This document shows, one piece after another, positions 52,101 to 64,000 of a stretch of DNA of 64,000 bases. The position numbers and the translations under genes are program-made. How positions within the stretch are numbered: position 1 is the stretch's first letter; each line of letters starts with the position of its first letter. The notes under the pieces are model-generated. The model was given only the letters and a program-made list of their open reading frames with translations, was not told the DNA's origin and ran no database searches. This DNA comes from Saxidomus purpurata (lineage: Eukaryota > Mollusca > Bivalvia > Venerida > Veneridae). Location of the stretch: positions 22,442,706-22,506,705 of the forward strand of contig JAFMSR010000015.1 of assembly GCA_022818135.1 (NCBI GenBank), given 5' to 3'.

Positions 52101-55100
52101 CTACATTAGCAAGTAGTATGTCTGTTCTAAAAACATGTAAAATCGACATACTAATATATATAAGTTTAGTTTACGCTAATTTATTTCAGCTCAATTGTGA
52201 AGAAAGCTTAAAGTTTATTGAGTCATTCTTGAGTCCACTTCCTGGAAGAACTAGTACAGGTGTCATATGAGGAAGTACGATCTTGGCCCTGGTGGGGTTC
52301 GAATCTGCAACCTCTAGGATGAGCGTCAGACACCTTAACCTCTACACAACCGCTCCACTCAGAATACTTTTGTACGTAATATAACATACAATGTAACAAG
52401 ACTACAAATGCTCAACTACTCATGTTTAATATTTTGTTTAACTAATAATGTGTATTACATAAAATGAGCAAAGATTACAACTTAAAATACTGCACCTTTT
52501 CTGGTGATTCTGACAGGTAAATTGGTTTGACCATCAATCTGCTGTGGATCTGCCAGTATGCAAATGAACGTTCTCCTCGTGTCTTCTTCCCTTACATCTG
52601 TTATGTGTAATATAGCTTCCTTAATTGACTGACTCCGGCTACAGAGAAATCATGTTGATCATAAACAGGTTTATATGCAGAAAGAGAACACATGTATACT
52701 TACTTTGTTCGGTCTTAATTGTGCGATAGAGGTGACTTTACCATATAAGTTATTTGATCTAACATTATTTTGGATAAGTTTTTACTATCATTCTTCAATA
52801 AAGATAAATAATGAATGATCGTCGTCCTCACTGAAACCTTTTATCATTGCCTATACTAAAGACTTTATAGTACACATGTATATACTTTTGCAATGGAATT
52901 AGAGGACATATTTGGTGAATCAATAAAGTTATACATGTATGTTGATAAGTTGCTTTTAAATCAAATACACATGTACTAATTTTCAAACCGAGAAAGTGTA
53001 TTGGTAGAATAAGTGGCATAGTGGCTCACCAGGATCTTTCTTTATCCAGTTGGAGGCTTGCTTTATTTTTGATTGGTGACAAAGATTTGAGGCCACTTGA
53101 AATTGACGATGAAATAATCAAGACAACGTTCCGAACAAATGACATGATGATTGGTTACGAAGTATGTTATGAAGAAGATATGTGTAAACAGACAGACAGG
53201 TAGAATTCGACTAACGCTAGATAATCATTATAGCTGAATACAAACACATTATTCTCCTGTTAACTTTAAACGCTTTACTATAAATCTTTGTTGAGTCAGT
53301 GACTCAGCTGTACTTGAAAGCACATAAGTTTTAACTTTTTTTCAAGGGATATGGTTTCTGAAAAAGAACATATGTACATGTTAGTACGGGTATTTAGTAT
53401 ATTTACTTATATTCCACTTTGTATCTTGAACTAATATTATCTATCTGTTGGTCAAACTTATTTTCAAGTCTCCACGCAACTATCTGAATACCACCAGGAT
53501 CCTGACAGCCAAAGTAACCCGTGCAATGCAGTGTAATGTTCCCACCATACTCGAATATGGTCTTATTCTCTGGAAACGGCGATGTAGCGATCGGTCCTCT
53601 TGCAAGTTGATCACATTCTAAAACAAAATGATGCTTTCATTATTAAATGTTGACAGTTGATGTTGAAAAAAAAACATGATAAACAAAAAAAGACATAGTA
53701 AGTTTAACCGGCAGATTAAAAAACAAAGCATGCAATAGTGCCAATATAATGATGTAAGTCATTTGAGCCGACTGTTACAACCGGTACGTACAATGACCTC
53801 ACACTGAAAACTACTTGGTGGATGGGCTTTGCATATGACAAATCAATTTACATTTGAAAGTGGCGTTATGAATGGTAGTCCATTTCTAAGGTCACCGCCA
53901 TCTTAAAACGTACTCCTTTGAGGACCATGAGGAATTTCTGTAAGTTTCAAGTGTACATGTATTCCATAATCTATTATTGTGATTAAGCTAATGGACAGAT
54001 GTGTATGAGGGATGCTTTTGACCAGCCAGTTTTGGTAAAAATAATTTCTATTGGATTAGTATTTTTTCATTATGCAAATTTCAATACCATAATAGATTAA
54101 ATGACTATACATTAAATTTGATAACAGAGGTACTGTATTTACATGGTAAACAATATCAACAAGTAAGCCAAAATGTAAAATGATGAAAAAGTATTTCTTA
54201 CCTATAACAATTAGGTCAGTAATGTGCTGTATAACCTTTGATTTATTAGCAACGACACATCGGTATTGTGTTTGGTCTGTTTCTTTTGCCTCAACAATTC
54301 GAAGTAGTTGTCCGTTTTCTTCAACTGTTGGTGAATTGTAACCTCCTTTTGGAGGAGGGGGAAACCTCTGCCATATGTTGTTGTGTTGTCTGTACCATGT
54401 GATATTCTCATACCCTTCTGCACAGCACGGGATAGCTATCGATTTGCCGGATCGAACATAATCCTTAAATCCAAGTTGCTGAGTGAATGTTGGTTGATCT
54501 CAAAGAAAAATTACACATTTTGATTAAGGTAGTAGACTCTCAATAAAAACCTTCACTTGAAACTCTTCAATTTTAATGCGCTAGCCTAGGTTGTTAAGCA
54601 TTGGACTGAAGATCTTTTGAGGTTTTTTGGGGTGTAGGTTCGAATCCAGCCGGAATCAAATTTTTTTTTTTACTTTTTCTTCTTTGTTTTCATTATTTTG
54701 CACTTTTCTTCATATGTTTATATTGTTTTTAGACTAAAAAGAAATTAAATATTTTTTTACGAACTAGTATTAGCTTATTTGAAGATTTTATTACTTGCAG
54801 ACACGTCTAAAACCGTCGACGGAGATTTTCAAAATTTAGTTATTTTAAATAGAGATGGTAAAACATTGTGATATTTTGGCATGCTGTTCCCAAAATGTTA
54901 TAGATAATTTTAAATATACAAAAAGTCATGCCCCATTTCTAGAAAATGTTGATTTTTCCTAAAAACTTTGATGTTCAAAATTGAACATGGCCAAAAAAGT
55001 ACATGAAAATTGTAATACTATCTGATTATTTCATAAAAGTTTTATAAAACTTGTTGATAATATAGTAAATGGTGTATAATTTCTGAAAGAAAACATAGTT

Positions 55101-58098
55101 CTTTTTACTCTGATACCAAATTTGTACCAAATTTTTGAATAATAAATGAAATACATGTATTTTCTTATCTCTTGTGTGATGTCATTTTATAAATAATTCC
55201 AAATTAAATAAACTAAATGGGGGTAGGGTTATTCAAATTCCTATAACTTAGTTTTTTTCACGGTAAAATTCTGTCAAAATTTGTTTTTATGTCCAGGAAA
55301 TGATACAGATTAAGAAAATATTAAGCCTATAATGATTTGAATTGGTGCCCATTAGGGGTCTACTACCTTAAGTATGATGTACATATTCCTCAGCATATCT
55401 AAGTGTCACTGATGATTCCATATCTAGTTCTCTCATTTTAACTAAGTACTACTTTACCTAAGGCAATAAGTGTGGCAGTAATATGGCACTTTTGTAAGTA
55501 TACAAGCAGTTTAATCAAATATTATTTTCTGGTGATATATCTTTCCAGAGACATGATTGTTAATCTTCCAAGAAAATTGTTACTTTAATGTGTGAAACAA
55601 TTGAATGTTTTTATTTAAAGATAGATTAAACAAAAATGATAAAATATGACTGTCTATTGGAAATATACATGGACATTTAACCTTCGCATATATTGTGCCA
55701 ACGGAATACTGTATATATGTTTTGTTTTGTTTTCGAGTGCTCGTATCTATTTTTTTTGCTGTTACTGCGAGCAGAGAGAAACGCGAACATTAGAATGAAC
55801 GAAAGTTAAGTACAACATTTCTCGAAAGTTTAAGTGACGCATTGCCGACATTCCTACTTTCAATTTACATACTGGTATCCTACGGAATTCCGTTAGGACC
55901 ATGTGCATATTCGCCTTTGAATAAAATAATCTGAAACGCGAAAACACAAAAACGCAAAAAATACGATGACGAAAGCGAGCAGATGACGAAATAAAATACG
56001 AAAGTACGAGGGCAAACGAAAACACAGGAAAATGGTACAATTTCGCGTTTTCATCATCGTACCTTCGCGTTTTCGTCATCGTACTTTCGCGGTTTCGTGT
56101 TTTCGTCATCGTACTTTATCGTTTTCGCGTTTTCGTCATCGTACTTTCGCGTTTTCGTCATCGTACTTTCGCCTTCCGGTACGCATGCGCAAAACAATAT
56201 TAACAAAACAAAACAAGTGAATCCTTGCAGTAGTCTTAAAGATATGACTTGAACATATTTTTATAATATAAACTAAGGGGGATAATACAAGAGTTATATG
56301 AGCTGGAGTTATGGTTTATAAACACTGCGCTAATGTACACCTAATAATATATCCATGCTCCATGTTTGGAGTTAATCTGTGCAATAGTGCTTAAGTTATG
56401 CTGCAAGCATTTATTTTACAAAATCAATTAAGTGATATAATTTAAGAACTATACAAGCTATAGTTATTGTTCCTGTGCACTGCTTTATACACTTCATAAA
56501 GTATACATGGTCCAAATTTGGAGTGAACCCCTGCCAAAGTGTTGAAGTTGTCCTTTTATCACAAACAAGTGACATGGGGAGATAATTTAAAAACCTGGCA
56601 AGAGTTATGGTTCTTATTTATGTACTTCCTCTCCCTCATCACCCTCTACCTATACATTATATACTTTAAGTTTCAAAGCAATCCTTTTGAACTTTTGTAG
56701 TTACAGTTAGTTATAGCAAATGTGAAAAAACAAGTCACAAGGGGAGATAACTTAAAAATCTGGCAAGAAAGGGTTATGGTTCTTGGTTAATGCACTTCCT
56801 GTCATCACCCCCTACCTATATTTCAAATAAGTTTCAAAGCAATCCCTCGAAACCTTTTGAAGTTATAGTATGAACATGGAGCATGGATATATTATTAGGT
56901 GTACATTAGCGCAGTGTTTATAAACCATAACTCCAGCTCATATAACTCTTGTATTATCCCCCTTAGTTTATATTATAAAAATATGTTCAAGTCATATCTT
57001 TAAGACTACTGCAAGGATTCACTTGTTTTGTGTTGTTAATATTGTTTTGCGCATGCGTACCGGAAGGCGAAAGTACGATGACGAAAACGCAAAGTACGAT
57101 GACGAAACGCGAAAGTACGATGACGAAAACTCGAAAGTACGATGACGAAAACGCGAAAACACGATGACGAAAACGCGAAAACGCGAAAGTACGATGACGA
57201 AAACGCGAAGGTACGATGATGAAAACGCGAAATTGTATCGCATTTTCATCATCGTGTTTTCGCGTTTTCGCGTTTTTTCGTCATCGTACTTTCGCGTTTT
57301 CATCATCGTAGTTTCGCGTTTTCGTCATCGTACTTTCGAGATTTCGTGTTTTCTCGTTTTCGTCATCGTACTTTCGAGTTTTCGTCATCGTGTTTTCGCG
57401 TTTTTGTCATCGTGTTCTCGCGTTTTCGTCATCGTACTTTCGTGATTTCGTGTTTTCGCGTTTCAGATTATTTCATTCATAGGCGATGGCCCTAATGGAA
57501 TTCCGTAGTATCCGCATAAAATTATACGCTCTAATGTTTGATATCAATATCGTAAAATGCGGGTTCGATGCTCGACCTCAACCCATTTTCTTTACACATT
57601 AGCATTTAATACACGACTAGCATATTATCTAACATGAGCTGTATAATTATCATATTGAGTACGATCTCTAATATTTACCTGAAATCAAAAGCAGGGGAGC
57701 TGTTAAACACTAACCTCTATTTTATGCCAGCTAATTAATCATTTATACAGTTGAAACTTGCAAAAACAAAACCCATCGGAGCAGTTCGGAATACCAGTTT
57801 ATAGCACTATCACAATGTGATCTCCTTTGTCAAAGTAAATTTCGCCCTTAGTTAAAAATTATTTATTTTTAATCACGAAAATAAGATTCGCTTAACGGAC
57901 AAAATAGCAAATAAAATCCCGATGGTGCTGAAATTTTCTAATTTACATTATATCGCCCATATAAAAGTAAAGCAATAGTGTAATACCGGTAGAATTTTGT
58001 TCTGGACAATGTCCGGCTGTCATAGACATTATTCTAGTTGTAAATATTAAAACTTTCACCACAAGATGAACTGACGGTACAACCATGTCGAGGGACAT
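49198..58098 (-). CDS. Gene D: Ig-Ig-TM-TIR receptor, paralogue of gene C
   Basis: Seven coding exons (58098-57987, 54498-54202, 53617-53407, 52638-52496, 51666-51499, 50523-50395, 49823-49198) join to 562 codons including the stop. Phases equal those of C. Four exons have exactly the same length as in C; the others differ by 2, 1 and 6 codons. The order is leader, Ig1 (CCAEGYENITWYRQ), Ig2 (CDQLARGP, CTGYFGC), membrane helix, and TIR (YNLFIYHAMEDEE, ITADIKGN, SAMVMFLYSDALRKD). Box 3 FW is at 477-478 and the tail ends in DDVFNYDQ. As in C, the box-2 loop lacks RDxxPG and an acidic insertion precedes box 3. Intron 1 is 3.5 kb, against 0.67 kb in C, because it took in a TTAA-flanked element (54524-55371) and a 1.6-kb foldback (55876-57512). 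No disabling change is seen, so both copies look functional. An acceptor sits just upstream of the ATG, pointing to a 5' untranslated exon further right. Confidence 0.92.
50690..51300. repeat. Interspersed repeat in TM-TIR intron of gene D
   Basis: Same family and same intron position as 35830-36620 in gene C. Confidence 0.75.
52165..52360 (-). mobile_element. tRNA-derived SINE in gene D intron
   Basis: Minus-strand head with 'tgtagaggttaaggtgtc' and 'ggttgcagattcgaacccc', and the same body as at 9.3 kb. Gene C lacks it at the matching place (about 39000), so it inserted after the duplication. Confidence 0.78.
54524..55371. mobile_element. TTAA-flanked (piggyBac-type) MITE with tRNA-like insert
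   Basis: Perfect 10-bp inverted ends GGTAGTAGAC / GTCTACTACC are each flanked by TTAA (54524-54527, 55368-55371), the piggyBac signature. Near 54583-54655 lies a tRNA-like stretch ('ggttgttaagcattggact' ... 'aggttcgaatccagccgg'), then a T-run. The rest is AT-rich and non-coding. It sits in intron 1 of gene D and is absent from gene C. Confidence 0.82.
55876..57512. mobile_element. 1.6-kb foldback element in intron 1 of gene D
   Basis: The left arm (55876-56366) and right arm (56873-57512) are inverted copies around a 506-bp spacer. The inner ~180 bp of the arms differ at about one base. Each arm holds head-to-head arrays of a 22-bp unit (cgtcatcgtactttcgcgtttt): 56039-56170 left, 57064-57465 right. 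The outer ends read 'ctacggaattccgttagga' and the inverse 'ctaatggaattccgtag'. The spacer is a bivalve-type 'gagttatggttctt' repeat. The long frames here only follow the array. Confidence 0.88.
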
Positions 58099-59019
58099 AT
58101 CTTCTATTCTGAAATACGAAACATGAAGACTGATTTAGATAAATGTTGATGCAAGAATGTTAACTAAAGTTAGTATCAACTCATAATATTAATTTAGATT
58201 TGCTTCAAAACCGTCGGACACTCGTTGTTCCCTAAATATCCGTGTTTCTGGAGAAAAAGACACCTATGAGCTTCGAACTTTACAGATCTAGCGCATATAG
58301 GTATACCAGTACACGCCTCAGGCCCATTGTCATTGAGATTAACGTGTATTTCATATTATAATATAAACGCAAATTCTCTTAATCAATTATTGTCAAGACT
58401 GACGTCCAAAGTCTGTAAAATAAGGAAAATATCCATAAATACTACCCAAAACAGCATTCGCAAATAACCTGACGTAAATGTACAAACAAAGGAATAAGTA
58501 ATTTAATACTGACACATTTTTAGTTCAGTAATTTAAAGTATTATAATTAGTAACAAATATGATAAAATCTGTGTATCATTCTTATTTCAACAGAGTTCGA
58601 CCAACAAAAGAATATCTTCAATGCAACATACGATCGTAAAAATATTTAAAAGACACATATTAATTGTAACAGAAATTCATTTATATTTCGGAAATACATG
58701 ATTAAATATGTTTTCTTGAACTATGCCACCTCTAAAGTTATACTGCAAAGTTTTTTTATATCATATCTGAGCAACGGTATCGACGTGAAATTATCCTGTC
58801 TGCTTCTGTTTCTACATACACTTGGAATAGTTTCGCATTAGAAGCTCAAGCTCATATTGATTGTAATTTGCATACAACGATTTACGAATTCAGTAATGAT
58901 GTTGATACAGTTTAAACAAAATGAAAAATACGAGTATTTGTCATGTATGAAGAATCCAAGTCAGATTTATTCTTTTCTTATTTGTCTTGTTTTACTATAT
59001 GTAATTATATGTAATACCT

Positions 59020-59215
59020 TTAAGTCCCAGGATCACTTTGAATTTACTGCTATAGAAACATATATTCATTGATAGTTTAATGATAGAACCATGTTCTGTT
59101 TTCTTTAAAACAATATTGACATATGTCTTTCTTTCGTATTCAAGTCGTTTAATCAAGTAAAAGGGATGTCAGAAAGCCTTGCTTAGTTTTTGCAATATCA
59201 TTGAAAAAAATACTG
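59020..59215 (+). repeat. ~200-bp dispersed repeat, copy 3
   Basis: Contains 'agtcccaggatcactttgaa' and ends 'tttgcaatatcattgaa', as at 10.8 and 41.4 kb. Confidence 0.65.
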
Positions 59216-59321
59216 CGTTATGTTTCTAATATGTACTTATCGATTTAAAAAGCAATGTTTTTGGTATGAATAATAATAATAGTTTCTGTCATGAGCACGA
59301 GGTTCAGATTGAAGTATCCAG

Positions 59322-60143
59322 TATTATTATTCAACTTTACAATATTACACACGGTATTAGATCAATTACGCACAAGATATGAAACAGGTAGAGCCAATAC
59401 GAAGCATAACTGAGCCAATATGAGAAAAGCAGGGCCAATACGAGAAAACATGGCCAATATGGAATTCAAGCATTCTGATTGGTTTAAAAGAGAGGGCCAA
59501 TACGGAGAAGTCACTTCCGATAGCTTTTTAAACGACGCCATTTTGTTTTTAGACTCCTGCTGATACCTTATTTTACTAAGTTAAATACAAATAAAACTAT
59601 TATTGTTACAAGAACATTTTTCTCAGCTATATATGAGATATATATTTCCGCGCTTTTACCATTGATAGATAACCTTATCCTTCACCACTTATCTCTCATC
59701 GCTGCCGGACTGTTGTTGCGTTATAATAAGCAGCCAGCACATCAAATAAAAATCGAAAAATGACTGTTTTTGAAATAAACATAGGGTTATAGGTATTCAC
59801 TTTCTTAGTTAGATCATTTTCTATCCATCTATAACAGTTTTGATTTAAAATTCGAGAAAAATGTTGATTTTCATTTTTTCATCCCCATGCTGTATTTACA
59901 CTTATTTCTTCCTACTTGCGTTAAAATGTGATTCAAACGGTGAGAAAATAAATATACCATGTTCATTGAGTTATGGATAAGGAAATCCCAACCTGGGTTG
60001 AGATAGGTAAAAAAACACTCGGCACAGCCTCGTTTTTGAAACGTATCTCAACCCTCGGGTGGGATTTCCTTATCCACAACTCATGAACATGTTAGATTCA
60101 CTTTATATTTTTGTTTTAGCCAATATTGTAAAGTTGAATAATA
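59322..60143. mobile_element. ~820-bp inverted-repeat element with nested hairpin
   Basis: Outer ends 'tattattcaactttacaata' and its complement (60122-60143) match over 22 bp. Inside are direct repeats of 'gggccaatacgag' (59390-59510) and a second foldback at 59958-60091 (arm start 'catgttcattgagttatgga'). Just outside, 60191-60245 forms a 'gtcgtattggccctcgg' hairpin. Confidence 0.75.
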
Positions 60144-60249
60144 AAATGATCATTAATCAAGTGATTTCATAAAGGCCTTGTTATTTGTCCTCGGGCAGTC
60201 GTATTGGCCCTCGGCCTTCGGCTCTCGGCCAATACGACCACCCTCGGAC

Positions 60250-63200
60250 ATTATGCAGTAAGAGATGAGAAGACGAAGCAAGTCCATACTTTCTATTAAC
60301 CGGTCCCTTTAACCATTCTTTGGTAAGCCATGTCCCACACGCAGGAATCAAGGCTGCTTTAATTATGCGACTTAATTAAGGTCTACTCTCCAAATCGCGG
60401 TCATTCTCATTAATCGTAGCCAAAAAATAAATTGCTACTCACTGTCGGAGAATTGAAGGTCGGCATACTTACCACTATACGAACGATGGGTGTTGATAAC
60501 TGACGACTGAAGTATTAACCTTTTAAAGATGCGACCGTTATCGTAGAAAACAAAATTAATCCTTGTTTTTCTTGTCAAGTATCCAAAGAACTACAAAAAT
60601 ATTAATTCGTTTCTCCACTGTAGTTTTTAAAACACCAGAATATTCTATGGCGTTTGCAAAGTTGTATAAGCCTATTTATACAATTATGTAATTAGTTAAT
60701 AATAATCATATAGCTAATTTTCTTTGGTTTTAGGACCATTGATAATTACGTGGAAAAATGGGGATGTAATTCTTCGTACCTATTCTTTCATTGCGAAAAA
60801 ATATCTTTCTGTTGATTGAAATGCCAATCGGATGATTATATCGATTTATCAGATATACATTTTTAAGAAAATCACACCTTTATTACAATACTGATACACT
60901 TGATAGCCCTAGATTTGTAAATGATAACATTTTTTTTTGAAATTATATCAATAGCACTTCGTTGAAACATGTGAAACATATCTATTTTTGCATGATGTAT
61001 TGTAAACTACAGAAACATTAAGGAAGTGTGAACACTTTATATTGATGAATAATTTTCTACACTGTATGACAGCCACAATTGTCGGATGTTTATAATAAGT
61101 TTATAATAAAGAGTTTGTCTGTACCAATTGTTATAATACAAATGTAAATAATTAACGATTTGTTTGCTTAATACGGCCTTCAAAGAATCATTGTTTTTTT
61201 TACTTGATCTAACTTCTAATACACGAAAGGGAGCTGTTCACCATCAACGGTATCCAGCTCCAAAATACGATGTACAGTCTTGTTGATTTTCTTTTGAAAT
61301 TGAGAATATCAGCTCCAACGACTTCGTGTACAAAGAGGTAAACATATGGACTACTGATTGGCACCGGTAATTTTCGCATAGTGTAATGTGGATTCTTGAA
61401 ATGCATTGTGAATTGAAAGAAGACGTGATTTTCCCGCCATTCCTGGCCATTGGAGTCTGGTATCTTATGGTTTATAGAGACATATAGTGAAAAAAAAATT
61501 TAATGTGTCCGTTTAGTGAATAATCCTAATCAGTGTGTATACTGGGTTCTTAGAGTATTTGAATATGAAAAAATAGATACAAGATAGACACAGTTGGGCC
61601 AGAATCGCTCTACTGAACCCAAGTGTCTGTGTTTGGTTGTATGGTATAAAAACCCTTTATATTGGCTGTAATGTTGTTTCTATTTAATGACGAAATAGAG
61701 TCCATGGACATGCTGGTGGTAGAATAATAATGCAATTTGCTAAATAACCTTCTCTTGGTATTAAGAAAGCTATTGCTGTTAGTCCAGACAGAGATTGGTT
61801 GGTTCTGTTGCTTCATTACTATAATAGCCTTGGTATGTACGCACTCCTTCTCAAAACTGGTCGAAGATCTATACATAGGCCGACTGACCTTAATTACATG
61901 TATATACTAATCTATATGAAAGGTGCAAATTTCTTGCCTGCATGCCCAGCTAAAGATCTTGTTGTCTGTTTATTATCTGCAGCATAATATGCATAAACGT
62001 AAACTGAAAATAACGATAAAAGTTACTTAAACGTTGAAATAACCATAAGTCAAATTTTATTTCTTGTGACAGAAGTGTATCAATTTGGTAAAAAAAAATA
62101 TGAACTGCTGTTAGAAAAAGATCTTTCCAACACTGAAAATTGTCCACTCTTACGAGTAATTGTCAATATTTTCATATCACTGAAATTTATGAGGAATCGT
62201 CATAAAATCATATATTTAGTGTGCATTTATACATCTCTATGTTTTAAACCAAAACACAATCTTTAAAAACAATCTGGACTAACAGTACTACAAAAACTGA
62301 ATGTTTTAGGTTTGGCAGCCATCTTGGACGTCATCTTGAATTTTTGGGATGGCCAGCATTGATGCCAATTAATGCCGGCAGTTTCATAAATAACCATATA
62401 TGACGAACATTTTGATATATGACTCAGCTTGTTATACGGTTGGAAAGGGGGGGATCCAGGCTTACTTTAAGAAATACTTCAAAATAGCTAAATATGAAAT
62501 CCAGTCTTATTTTAAGAACGTATTATACTTTTATATTAATTCATCTAAAGATAGACTGCATATTAATAACTTTCCATGAAACGATGTTTATGTACACATG
62601 TATACAACGTTTATCGTTTTGAAAAAAAAATCTTTTTATTGCTGGCTGATACTTGAGTTTGGGAAATACTTTATAAAGTTCGTATTGCTAGTTTCTCTAT
62701 TTAAGAACAAGTTGTGATTACACAGTCGCTGATATGTAAACGCGAACTGTGTGCACTGCCGGATCACTCCTTGGTATAGTAACTACAATATTCTGAACTT
62801 TGTATCCATAAGTACTACATTGGCTTACATAATCAACAGGCATAATCACAGTGTACGAACTCAGACTGTATCCAACCGGAACTCGCCACCGACTATACAT
62901 ACAGTAACTGTTTTCAAGTTCACCGTGTAATTTTATGTTAAGTTTTCAAGTAGGAATAGAAAGAGTACAGTTAGCATTCCAATTTAATTTGATACAGAGA
63001 TAATACCATGTATCAGGAAATATCGATGTTTATGTTTTACACTGTTTATTTGTTTGAAAACATAGCAAAGAATTGTTGAAAATAGTTCAGTTGTTCTAAA
63101 ATAGCGATATTTTGTCAATTTATCTCTTCCCAACATTGTTAAGCGAATTTTAGTAGCTACCATCCGCTACAACGATGTCTTATCCGTAGATAAGTTCCAA

Positions 63201-64000
63201 CATTGCCGTCCATTTATTGCAGTTCTTTTGAAGAAAATACCTTTTTGGGGGGTACATGTATCGATCTGACTGTATGCCTATTCGCTAAGACACTGTATGC
63301 AAATTGCAAACCGCTATATAATGACTGTATGCCTATTCTCAAATACGTCGGTTATATATTTCCAGTTATTTCAGATAGCTATGGCTGACTAGTAGTCTAT
63401 TATTGAAATTTGACCTCAACATCCTTTAGTAATATCATCAATCACTCCATTACATTTCCCGCTAACAGCATTCTAAAACTTAAAGTATAATAAACATGCG
63501 ACTGTGTTTATTCTGTCACAAATGATCTTTACATGGGTTGCAAAATATTGAAGTCTACATTTATGCTCAATTTGTGAAACTTCTTCTTGGGACATGAGTT
63601 CGAGTCCTTGCATGGTCAAATCGTGTATCGCTGGGAACAAGGTTATTTTTGCTTTACATATCTTATAATCGAATATTTAATGACATGTTTCGACGACAGA
63701 AGATGATAAGATATTACTCAATTATATTCATTTCATTTTTAAAGATACTTTCAGCATTTAACAGCTATTGTAGTAAGAGCGGCTGTCGATTTAAACAATT
63801 AATAGTTCTAAAGTTCCTGTCCGCGATATGCCTTACATGAAATGTCGGCGGTTTTTGCCATTTCGGCAAGTTTACGATAACGCAAATTCAAAACAGGTGA
63901 AACTGTTTTACACGACATTTTTAAAGCGTTAAACAGTATTTAAAAATCTTCAGTCATGTAGATCGTTTTTGATTTAGCTATATACATGCATGTAATATTT
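60250..64000. other. Upstream of gene D, no convincing gene
   Basis: Up to 61.1 kb it matches the flank of gene C. Beyond that it looks unique and AT-rich. The 5' untranslated exon of D could lie here but cannot be placed from sequence. Confidence 0.45.
62718..62900 (-). CDS. Possible 3' terminal exon of an unknown gene
   Basis: A 60-codon minus-strand frame ends in a stop. It has balanced, protein-like composition (SRWRVPVGYSLSSYT start; HTVRVYISATV end) and a candidate acceptor (aaaacag, about 62907-62913), though with a weak pyrimidine tract. No domain recognised. It could be chance. Confidence 0.22.
   Translation of the reverse strand: MYSRWRVPVGYSLSSYTVIMPVDYVSQCSTYGYKVQNIVVTIPRSDPAVHTVRVYISATV

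Larger units (their letters stand above)
44880..61100. repeat. Segmental duplication, right copy (carries gene D)
   Basis: Direct-orientation partner of 30760-43700. It is about 3 kb longer, mostly because of insertions in intron 1 of gene D, a SINE at 52165-52360 and the element at 59322-60143. Confidence 0.7.

Noticed and set aside
57019..57445. Long frames rich in FRVFVIV / SRFRHRTF on both strands
   Set aside because: They are read through the 22-bp array of the foldback; 55762-56220 likewise.

Overview
The window looks like nuclear DNA of a bivalve mollusc, probably a clam-like heterodont. It is AT-rich, its genes are split by short introns, and about 90% of it is non-coding. It is full of interspersed repeats of types I associate with bivalve genomes: 'gaccttgaccttt...' blocks, 'gggggtataa'-ended blocks, tRNA-derived SINEs, MITEs and foldback elements. 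The species call is inference; I could not run a search.

The window is one gene cluster of an interleukin-1-receptor-like family. Three genes lie on the minus strand. E (1040-7377) is cut by the left edge. C (34485-42018) and D (49198-58098) are intact by eye and encode signal peptide, two Ig domains, one membrane helix and a cytoplasmic TIR domain (570 and 561 aa). Two tandem genes on the plus strand, A (19951-22131) and B (26970-29209), encode the same kind of ectodomain and a membrane helix but end in a 30-residue tail without TIR (322 aa each). I rebuilt all exons by hand from GT/AG sites. Intron phases agree across the family (1,1,2,1,1,1 in C and D; 1,2,1 in A and B). A and B have Ig1 and the first half of Ig2 in a single exon, and their membrane-helix intron starts with GC instead of GT.

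Layout: 1-7.4 kb, gene E with repeat-filled introns. 7.4-16 kb, repeats including a mariner-like transposase fossil, a SINE and a 2.7-kb element with long inverted ends. 16.2-30.2 kb, a tandem segmental duplication carrying A and B. 30.8-43.7 kb and 44.9-61.1 kb, a second segmental duplication carrying C and D. 61-64 kb, no convincing gene. E and A are head to head; B and C are tail to tail.

Working model (inference): C, D and E are signalling Ig-TIR receptors. A and B are membrane decoy or co-receptor partners. Failure to splice the GC-donor intron in A or B would give a secreted two-Ig protein. The unusual points are this long-tail/short-tail mix, the GC donor shared by both short-tail genes, and several complex inverted-repeat elements, above all a 1.6-kb foldback inside an intron of gene D.
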